From positions 1,573,501-1,637,500 of the forward strand of contig CP075895.1 in the NCBI GenBank assembly GCA_018604165.1: 64,000 nucleotides of DNA, written 5' to 3'. A model generated the notes under the pieces. The model saw only the letters and a program-made list of their open reading frames with translations. It made no database searches and had not been told where the DNA came from. A program made the translations under genes and the position numbers. Shown here piece by piece: positions 25,102-33,613 of the stretch. Every line of letters begins with the position of its first letter. Position 1 is the stretch's first letter. Source of the DNA: Chitinophagaceae bacterium LGM1. GTDB taxonomy: Bacteria; Bacteroidota; Bacteroidia; Chitinophagales; Chitinophagaceae.

Positions 25102-25676
25102 TGGCAACGACTATATATACACCTCGCTTACAGAAGAAGTATAAAGACGAAGTAGTACCTGCTTTGATGAAAAAGTTTGGTTATACTACCGTTATGCAAT
25201 GCCCTCGTTTGGTTAAGATATGCTTGAACCAGGGTGTTAAAGGCTCTGTATCTGATAAGAAATTGATAGATGACGCGGTAACTGAAATGACAAATATCTC
25301 TGGTCAGAAAGCGGTAGCTACACTGTCTAAGAAAGATATTTCGAACTTCAAGTTGCGTAAAGCAATGCCTATCGGCTGCCGTGTTACGCTGCGCAATACA
25401 AATATGTATGAGTTTCTGGATCGTATGATTTCAGTAACCCTGCCACGTGTACGCGACTTTAAAGGTATCAACGACAAATCGTTTGATGGCCGTGGTAACT
25501 ACACAATGGGTGTTACAGAGCAAATCATTTTCCCTGAAATAAATATTGACAAGGTAACACGCATCAGCGGTATGGATATCACTTTCGTTACTACAGCACG
25601 TACTAACGAAGAAGCATACGAACTGCTGAAAGAATTGGGTATGCCTTTCAAAAACATTAAAAAAGACAATAACTAA
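25101..25676 (+). CDS. rplE: 50S ribosomal protein L5
   Basis: A 191-residue uL5 that carries 5S rRNA and contacts P-site tRNA. Characteristic: [32 protein letters not shown] and [15 protein letters not shown]. Starts at the ATG overlapping the rplX stop. Length normal. Confidence 0.98.
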   Translation: MATTIYTPRLQKKYKDEVVPALMKKFGYTTVMQCPRLVKICLNQGVKGSVSDKKLIDDAVTEMTNISGQKAVATLSKKDISNFKLRKAMPIGCRVTLRNTNMYEFLDRMISVTLPRVRDFKGINDKSFDGRGNYTMGVTEQIIFPEINIDKVTRISGMDITFVTTARTNEEAYELLKELGMPFKNIKKDNN

Positions 25677-25681
25677 TATAA

Positions 25682-25951
25682 ATGGCTAGAGAATCAGTAA
25701 AAGCCCGCCAACGCAAGCGCGAAGCTATGGTAGCAAAATTCGCTGAAAAGCGTGCTGCCCTGAAAGCTGCAGGTGATTATGCTGCTTTGGATAAACTTCC
25801 GAAGAATTCATCAGCAGTTCGCTTGAAAAACCGTTGCCAGCTTACCGGACGCCCGAAAGGTTATATGCGTCATTTCGGTATCTGCCGTAACATTTTCCGC
25901 GATATGGCATTGGATGGCAAAATACCAGGTGTACGTAAAGCAAGCTGGTAA
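25682..25951 (+). CDS. rpsN: 30S ribosomal protein S14 (long form)
   Basis: An 89-residue uS14 of the zinc-independent type: the CxxC pairs of the short zinc form are replaced, leaving single cysteines in [20 protein letters not shown]. That region plus the closing [11 protein letters not shown] identify it. It lies 5 bp after rplE. Confidence 0.96.
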   Translation: MARESVKARQRKREAMVAKFAEKRAALKAAGDYAALDKLPKNSSAVRLKNRCQLTGRPKGYMRHFGICRNIFRDMALDGKIPGVRKASW

Positions 25952-26032
25952 TTAATAACGTATCAAGGTCGGGTAGTGTATTGCCACCCGAAACCGGAAA
26001 CAATTGAAAATTTACAAAACTTAACTAAAGAA

Positions 26033-26431
26033 ATGGTAACAGATCCAATTGCAGACTATCTTACCCGCATCCGTAACGCACAAATGGCGCGTCACCGCAT
26101 AGTTGAAATACCTGCTTCAAATGTAAAAAAGCGTATTACAGAAATCCTGTATGATAAAGGATACATTCTGAAGTACAAATTTGAAGATGACAACAAACAA
26201 GGCATCATCAAAATAGCTTTGAAGTACAACGGACAAACTAAAGAGCCTGCTATCAAAGCATTGGAGCGCGTTAGCCGTCCGGGTTTGCGTCAATATGCTA
26301 AGCCTGCAGACATTAAGCGTGTAATGAGCGGTTTGGGTATAGCCATCGTTTCTACATCAAAAGGTGTAATGACCGATAAAGAAGCGCGTGCTAACAATGT
26401 AGGTGGCGAGGTAATGTGCCATATTTATTAA
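26033..26431 (+). CDS. rpsH: 30S ribosomal protein S8
   Basis: uS8, 132 residues from the ATG at 26033, giving the conserved [17 protein letters not shown] start; the frame is open back to 25976 but those codons are not conserved in the family. The C-terminal [20 protein letters not shown] block matches in its 19-residue core. S8 regulates the spc operon in E. coli by binding mRNA near rplE; the same cannot be asserted here. Confidence 0.97.
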   Translation: MVTDPIADYLTRIRNAQMARHRIVEIPASNVKKRITEILYDKGYILKYKFEDDNKQGIIKIALKYNGQTKEPAIKALERVSRPGLRQYAKPADIKRVMSGLGIAIVSTSKGVMTDKEARANNVGGEVMCHIY

Positions 26432-26530
26432 TAGATTGAAACAAACAGTACCCGATACATTAAGCCGGTTCCTATACAGGCTGACGAGGTTGGGATACTG
26501 AAACAATAAAACAAGTAAAAATATTTTACG

Positions 26531-27085
26531 ATGTCTCGTATAGGTAAAAAACCGGTAACAGTAGCAAAAGGCGTAACAGTAACAGTTACTCCTGCTAACG
26601 AAGTAGTTTTTAAAGGCCCTAAAGGCGAATTGAAACAAGCTATAGATCGCGATATTAAAGTAGAAGTTGTAGGTGAAGAAGTGCTTATCACTCGCCCTAC
26701 AGACCAGATACGCCACCGCGCACTGCATGGTTTGTACCGTGCCTTGTTGCAAAACATGATGGTGGGTGTAACAGAAGGCTTCAAAACAGAATTGGAATTG
26801 GTGGGTGTGGGTTATCGTGCTGCTGTTACAGGTCAGCAAATAGATATGGCTTTGGGTTTCTCTCACAATATCATTTTCGATTTGCCGAAAGAAATTAAAG
26901 CAAATGCGATTGCTGAAAAGGGTCAGAATCCTAAAATCATTCTTGAATCATCAGATAAACAATTGCTGGGTGCAGTAGCTGCTAAAATACGTAGCCTGCG
27001 CAAGCCTGAGCCGTATAAAGGTAAGGGTGTCCGCTTCGCAGGTGAGGTTGTTCGCCGCAAAGCAGGTAAATCAGCCGGTAAGTAA
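26531..27085 (+). CDS. rplF: 50S ribosomal protein L6
   Basis: A 184-residue uL6 of two related domains. SRIGKKPVTVAKGVTVTV at the start, ELVGVGYRAAVTGQ in the middle, and the final EPYKGKGVRFAGEVVRRKAGK, a near-invariant family signature (core PYKGKG-[VI]-R). 99 bp after rpsH. Confidence 0.98.
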   Translation: MSRIGKKPVTVAKGVTVTVTPANEVVFKGPKGELKQAIDRDIKVEVVGEEVLITRPTDQIRHRALHGLYRALLQNMMVGVTEGFKTELELVGVGYRAAVTGQQIDMALGFSHNIIFDLPKEIKANAIAEKGQNPKIILESSDKQLLGAVAAKIRSLRKPEPYKGKGVRFAGEVVRRKAGKSAGK

Positions 27086-27089
27086 TAAA

Positions 27090-27127
27090 AATTATCATCT
27101 GCCTGTGCGGGTGATAATTGCTTTTAT
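27090..27127 (+). terminator. Possible attenuator between rplF and rplR
   Basis: AATTATCA (27090-27097) pairs with TGATAATT (27112-27119) around a 14-nt loop that can pair further (CC with GG); GCTTTTATAAATTTTG follows. Inside an operon it would act as partial terminator or attenuator. Confidence 0.45.
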
Positions 27128-27194
27128 AAATTTTGTAAAAACCTCGGTAGCCACAACGCCTCAAGCCATGTGAGCCCGTAAAAAACAGATAAAA

Positions 27195-27554
27195 ATGTCA
27201 TTAGATCCAAAAGTACTCCGCCGTCAGAAATTGCGTTGGCGCATCCGTGCCAAAGTTGTTGGCACTGCTACACATCCGCGCCTTTCTGTATTCCGTAGCA
27301 ATAAGGATATTTATGTGCAACTGATAGACGACGCAACAGGCACTACGTTGGCTGCTGCTAACTCTCGTCAGAAGGACATCGCTGCGCAAAAAGGTACAAA
27401 ATCTGAAAAATCAGCATTGGTAGGTAAGGCTATCGCTCAAAAAGCAATAGCACTGGGTATTGAAACCTGTACTTTCGACCGTGGTGGTTATTTATATCAT
27501 GGCCGTGTTAAGTCTGTAGCAGATGGTGCACGCGAAGGTGGTTTGAAATTCTAA
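27195..27554 (+). CDS. rplR: 50S ribosomal protein L18
   Basis: A 119-residue uL18 that binds 5S rRNA. The [18 protein letters not shown] block (residues 32-49) and [24 protein letters not shown] (in its 18-residue core) are characteristic. It follows a 109-bp gap with a hairpin. Confidence 0.97.
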   Translation: MSLDPKVLRRQKLRWRIRAKVVGTATHPRLSVFRSNKDIYVQLIDDATGTTLAAANSRQKDIAAQKGTKSEKSALVGKAIAQKAIALGIETCTFDRGGYLYHGRVKSVADGAREGGLKF

Positions 27555-27591
27555 TTATTACATTGTTTAACTTTTTTCTTTTAGAAATATA

Positions 27592-28110
27592 ATGGCGAAG
27601 ACACAATTTAATCGCGTAAAAGCCGGAGACCTGGAACTGCATGAAAAGGTAGTGGCTATCAACCGTGTGGTAAAAACCACAAAAGGTGGTCGTGCATTCA
27701 GCTTTTCTGCACTGGTGGTAGTTGGTAACGGACAGGGTGTAGTAGGCCACGGTCTGGGTAAGGCTAAAGAAGTACAGGAAGCTATTACTAAAGGTATAGA
27801 CGACGCTAAGAAAAACCTGATAAAAGTACCTGTGATGAACGGTACTATACCTCACGAGCAGTTTGCTAAAGAAGGTGCTGCTAAGGTGCTGATAAAGCCA
27901 GCAGCGCACGGTACGGGCGTAATAGCAGGTGGTAGCATGCGTGCAGTATTGGAAGCTGTAGGTGTTACAGACGTATTGTCTAAATCATTAGGTTCTGCAA
28001 ACCCTCACAACGTGGTAAAAGCTACTTTCGTTGCATTGGGTATGCTGCGCGAGCCTGTTGCAGTAGCAAAAGAGCGTAACATTAGCCTGAAGAAAGTATT
28101 CAACGGCTAA
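27592..28110 (+). CDS. rpsE: 30S ribosomal protein S5
   Basis: A 172-residue uS5 at the mRNA entry, important for decoding accuracy. The dsRBD-like N-terminus with [15 protein letters not shown] and [10 protein letters not shown], then the [18 protein letters not shown] block, identify it. 37 bp after rplR. Confidence 0.97.
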   Translation: MAKTQFNRVKAGDLELHEKVVAINRVVKTTKGGRAFSFSALVVVGNGQGVVGHGLGKAKEVQEAITKGIDDAKKNLIKVPVMNGTIPHEQFAKEGAAKVLIKPAAHGTGVIAGGSMRAVLEAVGVTDVLSKSLGSANPHNVVKATFVALGMLREPVAVAKERNISLKKVFNG

Positions 28111-28175
28111 TTGCTGTTGCAGGTACTGATTTTTTTTTGATTTTTGAATTTTAACTTTTGAATTATAATAGCGTC

Positions 28176-28361
28176 ATGGCTAAGATTAAAATTACACAGA
28201 CGAAGAGCGGAATTGACCGTCCGGAGCGCCAAAAGCGTACACTGGTAGCGTTGGGCCTGCGTAAAATGCATGCTACTGTAGAAGTAGAGGCTACGCCCCA
28301 GATACTGGGTATGGTTCGCACCGTTAATCATCTGGTGAAAGTAGAAGAAGTAAAAGCTTAA
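28176..28361 (+). CDS. rpmD: 50S ribosomal protein L30
   Basis: uL30, 61 residues from the ATG at 28176 (MAKIKITQTKSGI); the frame opens at 28158 but the extra six codons are outside the conserved protein. RPERQKRTLVALGLRKM is the family signature. The upstream spacer is very T-rich. Confidence 0.95.
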   Translation: MAKIKITQTKSGIDRPERQKRTLVALGLRKMHATVEVEATPQILGMVRTVNHLVKVEEVKA

Positions 28362-28418
28362 TTATTAACTGATTTGCGAGCGGTTTTACATTCCGCGCAA
28401 GTTCAAAAATTGTAGACT

Positions 28419-28865
28419 ATGCAATTACACAATCTTAAACCTGCAGAAGGTTCAGTACAAAAAGTAAAACGTATAGGCCGTGGTGAAGGTAGCGGTCATG
28501 GTGGTACTGCCACACGTGGTAACAAAGGTGCCCAATCAAATACTGGTTATAGCCGCAAAGTAGGTCACGAAGGTGGCCAGATGCCTATCCAGCGCCGTAT
28601 GCCAAAGCGTGGTTTCAAAAACATGAACCGCGTTGAATACAAAGTTTTCAACCTTGGCCAGTTGGATTTTCTTATTGAGAAATATGCTATCCAGGAGTTT
28701 TCGCTGGATAATCTTTATATCAATGGCCTCATCAGCCGTACCGACTTAGTAAAGATACTGGGCGCAGGCGAAATGAAGACCAAAATGGTATTTAAAGTTA
28801 ACGCCATCAGCCAGAAAGCTAAGGCTGCTATAGAAGCTGTCGGCGGCTCTGTAGAACTGGTTTAA
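28419..28865 (+). CDS. rplO: 50S ribosomal protein L15
   Basis: A 148-residue uL15. The RIGRGEGSGHGGTATRGNKG segment (core RGEGSGHGG) and the RRMPKRGFKN motif are standard; the C-terminal half ends in KAKAAIEAVGGSVELV. A strong hairpin follows before secY. Confidence 0.97.
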   Translation: MQLHNLKPAEGSVQKVKRIGRGEGSGHGGTATRGNKGAQSNTGYSRKVGHEGGQMPIQRRMPKRGFKNMNRVEYKVFNLGQLDFLIEKYAIQEFSLDNLYINGLISRTDLVKILGAGEMKTKMVFKVNAISQKAKAAIEAVGGSVELV

Positions 28866-28880
28866 CCACATTCTGTTTCT

Positions 28881-28912
28881 AAAAGACGCATTTGGTAAAA
28901 TGCGTCTTTTAT
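28881..28912 (+). terminator. Strong hairpin (terminator or attenuator) between rplO and secY
   Basis: AAAAGACGCATTT (28881-28893) pairs perfectly with AAATGCGTCTTTT (28898-28910) around GGTA, then ATCGTTTATT. Thirteen paired bases with a T-run make it look like a bidirectional intrinsic terminator within the block. Confidence 0.75.
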
Positions 28913-28952
28913 CGTTTATTCGCATTTCATTTTTGATTAACTACAGTTCCAA

Positions 28953-30296
28953 GTGAAGAAACTAATTGAAACGCTTAAAAATATATGGAGTATCGAAGAA
29001 CTCCGTAAGCGAATCCTATTTACTATCCTGCTCATAGCCATCTATCGTGTTGGTTGTGGCATCACTTTGCCGGGTATTAACCCGCAAATGCTGGCATTAG
29101 ATAATAACAACGGCGGTCTGCTCGGTTTGTTCAATATGTTTGCAGGTGGTGCATTCAGCAAAGCATCTATTTTCGCATTAGGCGTTATGCCTTATATCTC
29201 TGCTTCTATCTTCATGCAGTTGGCTGGTATCGTTATACCGCAATTTGCTAAAATGCAGCGTGAAGAAAGTGGTCGTAAGAAAATGAACCAATATACACGT
29301 TACCTTACAGTATTGGTTACTGCGTTTCAGGCAAGTGCTTATGTTGCTTACCTGCGTACGCAAACTGCACAAGCTATTGTACCGGAGTTTGGTACGTTCC
29401 TGTTCTGGTTGTCTACTGTTGTGGTGTTGACTGCAGGTACATTGTTTGTAATGTGGATGGGTGAAAAAATAACTGACAAAGGCATTGGTAATGGTGTATC
29501 GCTCATCATCATGGTAGGTATCTTGGCACGTTTCCCGGAGTCTGTATTGCAGGAATTTGCTGCCCGCAATGTTGGCGGCGGCGGCGGGTTGCTGATATTC
29601 CTTATAGAGATTGCCATCTTTATAGCAGTAATTGTAGGCTTGATATTGCTGACGCAGGGTACGCGTAAAATACCGCTGAACTATGCCCGCCGTATTATAG
29701 GTAACAATGCAGCTAAAGAAGTAGGTGGTGCAAGAGATTTCATTCCTTTGAAAGTGAACTCTTCCGGTGTTATGCCTATTATCTTCGCGCAGGCTATATT
29801 GTTTATCCCTGCTACGTTGGTAGGCTTTAGCCAAAACGAAACTGCACAAGGTTTTGTACGTGCAATGTCAGACCCTCAGTCTTTGTGGTACAACATTACT
29901 TATGCAGTATTGGTAATTGCCTTTACATACTTCTACACGGCGTTGATATTCAACCCTACAGAAATGGCCGATAACCTGAAGCGCAACAACAGCTTCATAC
30001 CGGGCGTGAAGCCAGGTGAGCCAACTGCGGACTACATTGCAACTATCATGGACCGTATAACATTACCGGGTGCTTTATTCTTGGCTGTTGCAGGTATACT
30101 ACCAGGTATTGCTGGTTTGTTTGGTGTAACAAGTGGTTTTGCATCTTTCTTCGGTGGTACGTCTATGCTCATTGGTGTAGGTGTTATCCTCGATACTTTA
30201 CAGCAAATTGAAAGCCATCTGCTGATGCGCCAATACGATGGCCTGATGAAAACAGGACGCATCATGGGGCGTCAGGGTGCAGGTGCTGCAGTTTAA
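28953..30296 (+). CDS. secY: Preprotein translocase subunit SecY
   Basis: The channel of the Sec translocon: a 447-residue inner-membrane protein with ten hydrophobic helices. The first helix follows ELRKRILFTILLIAIYRVG; ITDKGIGNGVSLII and the cytosolic loop GARDFIPLKVNSSGVMPIIF are characteristic. GTG start at 28953. The preceding hairpin could uncouple it from the ribosomal genes; map follows by 16 bp. Confidence 0.97.
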   Translation: MKKLIETLKNIWSIEELRKRILFTILLIAIYRVGCGITLPGINPQMLALDNNNGGLLGLFNMFAGGAFSKASIFALGVMPYISASIFMQLAGIVIPQFAKMQREESGRKKMNQYTRYLTVLVTAFQASAYVAYLRTQTAQAIVPEFGTFLFWLSTVVVLTAGTLFVMWMGEKITDKGIGNGVSLIIMVGILARFPESVLQEFAARNVGGGGGLLIFLIEIAIFIAVIVGLILLTQGTRKIPLNYARRIIGNNAAKEVGGARDFIPLKVNSSGVMPIIFAQAILFIPATLVGFSQNETAQGFVRAMSDPQSLWYNITYAVLVIAFTYFYTALIFNPTEMADNLKRNNSFIPGVKPGEPTADYIATIMDRITLPGALFLAVAGILPGIAGLFGVTSGFASFFGGTSMLIGVGVILDTLQQIESHLLMRQYDGLMKTGRIMGRQGAGAAV

Positions 30297-30312
30297 TATT
30301 GATTAGTGAGAA

Positions 30313-31155
30313 ATGATACATATAAGAAGCAAAGACGAAATTGAACTAATACGTAAAAGCGCTTTAACAGTCACTGCCACCTTAACACAGGTGGCAAACT
30401 TTTTGAAGCCCGGTATTACTACTGCTGCTATTGATAAGATGGCAGAGGAGTTTATACGCGATAATGGCGGTATCCCTTCTTTTAAGGGTTACGGCCCATC
30501 TTATTCTCCATTCCCTGCATCGTTATGCATTTCTGTAAACGAGGTGGTAGTGCATGGTTTCCCGAGCGATTATGAGTTGAAAGACGGTGATATTATATCG
30601 GTTGATTGTGGTGTGTATATGAACGGCTATCATGGCGACCATGCCTACACATTTGCTATAGGCAATGCAAAGCCCGAATTGCTAAAACTGATGCGTGTTA
30701 CTAAAGAGTCGCTGGCAAGGGCTGTAGCAGAAGCAAGAGAAGGTAACAGGGTAGGCGATATATCGTATGCTGTAGAGAACTATACAGCCCGTGAACATGG
30801 TTATGGTGTGGTGCGAGAGCTGGTAGGGCATGGTGTAGGTAAAAAACTACACGAAGACCCGCAAGTGCCTAACTATGGTCGCCGTGGCGATGGCAAACGC
30901 CTGAAAGAAAATATGGTATTGGCTATTGAGCCTATGATAAATCTTGGTACACGCGATGTACTGACACTTGAGGACGGATGGACAATAGTAACTGCAGACG
31001 GCAAACATGCAGTACATTATGAGCATACTACACGCGTTGGTAAGAATAAAGGAGAAACACTATCCAGCTTTGCACCCATAGAAGCAGCAGAAAGAGCCAA
31101 TAAGGAGCTGAATACAGGACATTTGGATGCCGTTGAAGCAACGGCTAACGTATAA
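30313..31155 (+). CDS. map: Methionine aminopeptidase, type I
   Basis: Removes the N-terminal methionine from nascent proteins. In 280 residues the pita-bread fold shows His81 (VVHGFP), metal ligands Asp98 and Asp109 in VDCGVYMNGYHGD, His in ELVGHGVG (about 174), Glu in LAIEPM (about 207) and a final Glu in the HYEHT strand. The C-terminus extends about 25 residues past the usual end. It is the last gene of the block; a terminator follows at once, and infA, rpmJ and the alpha-operon genes expected next are absent. Confidence 0.97.
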   Translation: MIHIRSKDEIELIRKSALTVTATLTQVANFLKPGITTAAIDKMAEEFIRDNGGIPSFKGYGPSYSPFPASLCISVNEVVVHGFPSDYELKDGDIISVDCGVYMNGYHGDHAYTFAIGNAKPELLKLMRVTKESLARAVAEAREGNRVGDISYAVENYTAREHGYGVVRELVGHGVGKKLHEDPQVPNYGRRGDGKRLKENMVLAIEPMINLGTRDVLTLEDGWTIVTADGKHAVHYEHTTRVGKNKGETLSSFAPIEAAERANKELNTGHLDAVEATANV

Positions 31156-31158
31156 TAT

Positions 31159-31185
31159 AAAAGCCCCTTAACGGGGCTTTTTTTA
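31159..31185. terminator. Bidirectional terminator between map and lgt
   Basis: AAAAGCCCC (31159-31167) pairs with GGGGCTTTT (31173-31181) around TTAAC, with T-runs outward on both strands. The lgt stop codon lies in the T-run, so both converging genes end here. Confidence 0.88.
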
Positions 31186-32469
31186 TTTGGTTGAAACTGT
31201 TTGCTGCTTTCTGTTAAACACTAATAATAGAATGCCGATGATAATAAGCAGCGTAGATATTATCTCAGCCTGTGTAGGGTGCAGGAAACCCCAATCGTAT
31301 TTAAAGTTTACCCGTATCTTTTCTACCAAAAACCGTTCTGCACCATTGAATATCAGGTAGATGCCAAACATTTGCCATGGTGCTTTCAGCCGCTTGCGTA
31401 TAGACCATAAGAAGAAGAATATAGCAACACATACTATGGTTTCGTATAGCGGGGTAGGGAATACGCCAACAGGCAACACGGCACAGTAGTTGTCTTTGCA
31501 TCCTGCTATGGCTACACCTTCATTGTTTACATTCTGAGGATAGTTCATGGCATACAACCAATCGGGCAACCAAGAGGGGGCAGGTGCGGTGATGTGCGGC
31601 ACATCCTTCAGGGTGCCGAAGTTGTTTACAAAATAGGGGTGTGCTGCTTGCAGCATTTGTTCGTACTCACCTTGTGCAGCAGGGCGTAGGTTGCCGTTTT
31701 GTTCTGTTACATAAGCACTATTAAAAATACCCCAATCACCATCTCCCGATAGTTGACAACCAAGCCTGCCAACACCGTAAGCAAGTATCAAAGCAGGCGC
31801 AGCAGCATCGCACAGATGTTTGAAAGGTATGCTGTGTTTGCGCGCATAGAAAACCAATGCAATAGTCGCAACTATCAATCCGCCATAGAATGTAAGCCCC
31901 GATGATGATAGCAGGCTTTCCATCGGGTTACGGATAAAGTCGTCCCATGTTTCCAGTGCGTTGAAAATCTTTGCCCCTGCAATGCCGCCAACGGCACATA
32001 TCATCACTATCTCACTGATGCGTTGGTATGGATGTATGGCAATTCTTTTAGTAGTTGGTTCTGCTAATTGTTCCTTCTTCTTCTCGGCATACTTAAAATA
32101 TGCCATGGCTGCTGCTCCTAAAATACCTACTAACAGGTTACCTTTCAGAGAAAACAAATACCCCATCGGGTCGGGGGACACTTCTGCAATATTGCCAAAC
32201 ATACCACCTACTTTGAAGCCCAATACAAAACCCAATAAGGCAGATAATATCAGTTCATTAGTAGTAACAGGTTTGCCAACTTCTATGTTAGTGTAGGTTG
32301 GCGATAGCAGCCCTTCTTCTTCTTTTCTTTTCAATTCTTTTTGCAATGCCCATGCCGCAAACAGGAATGCTATGGCTACCATCAGCCCGAATGTTTTGAA
32401 TATACTGAGCCATGCAGGCATATCTGTGCCAAGCAGGCTTTCTAACAGGTGCTCAATATCAGGATACAT
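31183..32469 (-). CDS. lgt: Prolipoprotein diacylglyceryl transferase (extended form)
   Basis: Transfers diacylglycerol to the lipobox cysteine of prolipoproteins in the inner membrane, a step needed for the many lipoproteins seen here. Family marks: LTFYGGLI, the signature region as AYGVGRLGCQLSGDGDWG (Lgt consensus GRxGNFxNxE is altered after GRLG), and PTPLYE. At 428 residues it is far longer than the 260-300 typical. The extra length is an N-terminal membrane part with a charged loop (KELKRKEEEG; KYAEKKKEQ) and a periplasmic insert of about 60 residues after GDGDWG. Confidence 0.9.
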   Translation of the reverse strand: MYPDIEHLLESLLGTDMPAWLSIFKTFGLMVAIAFLFAAWALQKELKRKEEEGLLSPTYTNIEVGKPVTTNELILSALLGFVLGFKVGGMFGNIAEVSPDPMGYLFSLKGNLLVGILGAAAMAYFKYAEKKKEQLAEPTTKRIAIHPYQRISEIVMICAVGGIAGAKIFNALETWDDFIRNPMESLLSSSGLTFYGGLIVATIALVFYARKHSIPFKHLCDAAAPALILAYGVGRLGCQLSGDGDWGIFNSAYVTEQNGNLRPAAQGEYEQMLQAAHPYFVNNFGTLKDVPHITAPAPSWLPDWLYAMNYPQNVNNEGVAIAGCKDNYCAVLPVGVFPTPLYETIVCVAIFFFLWSIRKRLKAPWQMFGIYLIFNGAERFLVEKIRVNFKYDWGFLHPTQAEIISTLLIIIGILLLVFNRKQQTVSTK

Positions 32470-32526
32470 GCGGGTAAAATTAGTTGTTTTGCGTTAAGGG
32501 GTATGTGTATACTTGTTAAAAATTAT

Positions 32527-33414
32527 TCACTTTAGCGACAATGCTTCTAAAGTTTTAATTATCATATTTTCAATAGCTGCATTTGCATCAGCAGAAAATG
32601 TTTTGGCAGCCCTGTTGTTGATGACGGTACTCACAGACAGGCAATGATGACCTAATACTTTGCCCAGCCCGTAGAGTGCAGATGTTTCCATCTCATAATT
32701 CAGTACGCGCATATTGCGGCTATTGAATGATGCGATGGCATCCATTATATTATGTATCGTTGGCAAGGTGCGCAGATGCCTTGCCTGAGGTGCATAAAAG
32801 CCCGGTGATGTAACAGTGATCCCTTGTAGGAAATTACTGCCAAAGTATTTACGCAACTGTATTGATGCTTCTGCTATATATGGTTTGATGCCACTGTTCT
32901 GTAAGCGTGTGTGTAGCCCGAATTCATGTAGTATATACTGCTCGTCTGTATTGTTTTGCAGGTTGTAGAAATGCATTAGGTTGTCAATGCCGATAGCATA
33001 TGATGAAACGACAAGGCTATCCGTAGCAACATCTGCCTGTACACTACCGCATGTACCCATACGTATTATATGCAGGCTCTTTGTTTGCGCTTTTATAGTT
33101 CTTGTTTTGAAATCAATATTTGCCAACGCATCCAGTTCATTCATTACAATATCAATATTATCTGTGCCGATGCCTGTGCTGATGACGGATATGCTGTGTT
33201 TGCCTATACTACCTGTATGCGTAATAAACTCTCTGTGTTGTACTTTATATTGCAGCTTATCAAAATGTTTTGATACTACTGGTACCCTTGCAGGGTCGCC
33301 TACTAACAGTATAATATCTCCTAATTGTTCTGGTTTCAGGTTCAGGTGATATATTGCGCCGCTCTTTGTCAGTATCAGTTCTGATGCGCCCAATGTATGT
33401 TGCGGCAGGTTCAT
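32527..33414 (-). CDS. Nucleoside phosphorylase (uridine phosphorylase-like)
   Basis: A 295-residue PNP/UDP phosphorylase family enzyme splitting a nucleoside with phosphate to base and ribose-1-phosphate for salvage. ILLVGDPARVP (about residues 35-45) is the phosphate-loop signature, STGIGTDNIDIVMNEL the central block, and IRMGTCGSVQ the phosphate-binding strand. NYEMETSALYGLG is the nucleoside-binding Glu-Met-Glu segment. Exact nucleoside cannot be fixed; uridine is most likely from the pattern. It lies 57 bp upstream of lgt on the same strand. Confidence 0.9.
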   Translation of the reverse strand: MNLPQHTLGASELILTKSGAIYHLNLKPEQLGDIILLVGDPARVPVVSKHFDKLQYKVQHREFITHTGSIGKHSISVISTGIGTDNIDIVMNELDALANIDFKTRTIKAQTKSLHIIRMGTCGSVQADVATDSLVVSSYAIGIDNLMHFYNLQNNTDEQYILHEFGLHTRLQNSGIKPYIAEASIQLRKYFGSNFLQGITVTSPGFYAPQARHLRTLPTIHNIMDAIASFNSRNMRVLNYEMETSALYGLGKVLGHHCLSVSTVINNRAAKTFSADANAAIENMIIKTLEALSLK

Positions 33415-33431
33415 TTATTTTGTTTTTTGTT

Positions 33432-33462
33432 ATTGTAAAGAAACGATTTTTTACTACATTTG
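33432..33462 (+). promoter_or_regulatory. Probable tRNA-Cys promoter
   Basis: TACATTTG at 33455-33462 fits TAnnTTTG with ATTG at 33432-33435 as -33 element, 19 bp apart; the tRNA starts 14 nt later. Confidence 0.6.
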
Positions 33463-33475
33463 CAATCCCTCGACT

Positions 33476-33546
33476 GGTCCTGTGGCCGAGTGGCTAGGCA
33501 GAGCTCTGCAAAAGCTCGTACAGCGGTTCGAATCCGCTCGGGACCT
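33476..33546 (+). tRNA. tRNA-Cys (GCA)
   Basis: Full cloverleaf: acceptor GGTCCTG/CGGGACC (one G-T pair), D-arm GCC/GGC, anticodon arm GAGCT-CTGCAAA-AGCTC with anticodon GCA, four-base variable loop, T-arm AGCGG-TTCGAAT-CCGCT. The discriminator base is T (33546), an identity base of tRNA-Cys. The 3' CCA is not encoded. Single gene with its own promoter and terminator. Confidence 0.97.
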
Positions 33547-33560
33547 CTGGAAATACAATA

Positions 33561-33590
33561 AAAATGCCCTCATTTGAGGGCATTTTGTTT
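33561..33590 (+). terminator. Terminator after tRNA-Cys
   Basis: AAAATGCCCTCA (33561-33572) pairs perfectly with TGAGGGCATTTT (33574/5-33586) around a two- to three-base loop; GTTTTATT follows. Being symmetrical, it may also serve the converging deiminase gene. Confidence 0.85.
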
Positions 33591-33613
33591 TATTATCAAT
33601 TCAGTAAAAAAAC

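Noticed and set aside
25976-26032. N-terminal extension of S8
   Set aside because: Codons before 26033 are not part of the conserved protein and contain a spacer hairpin.
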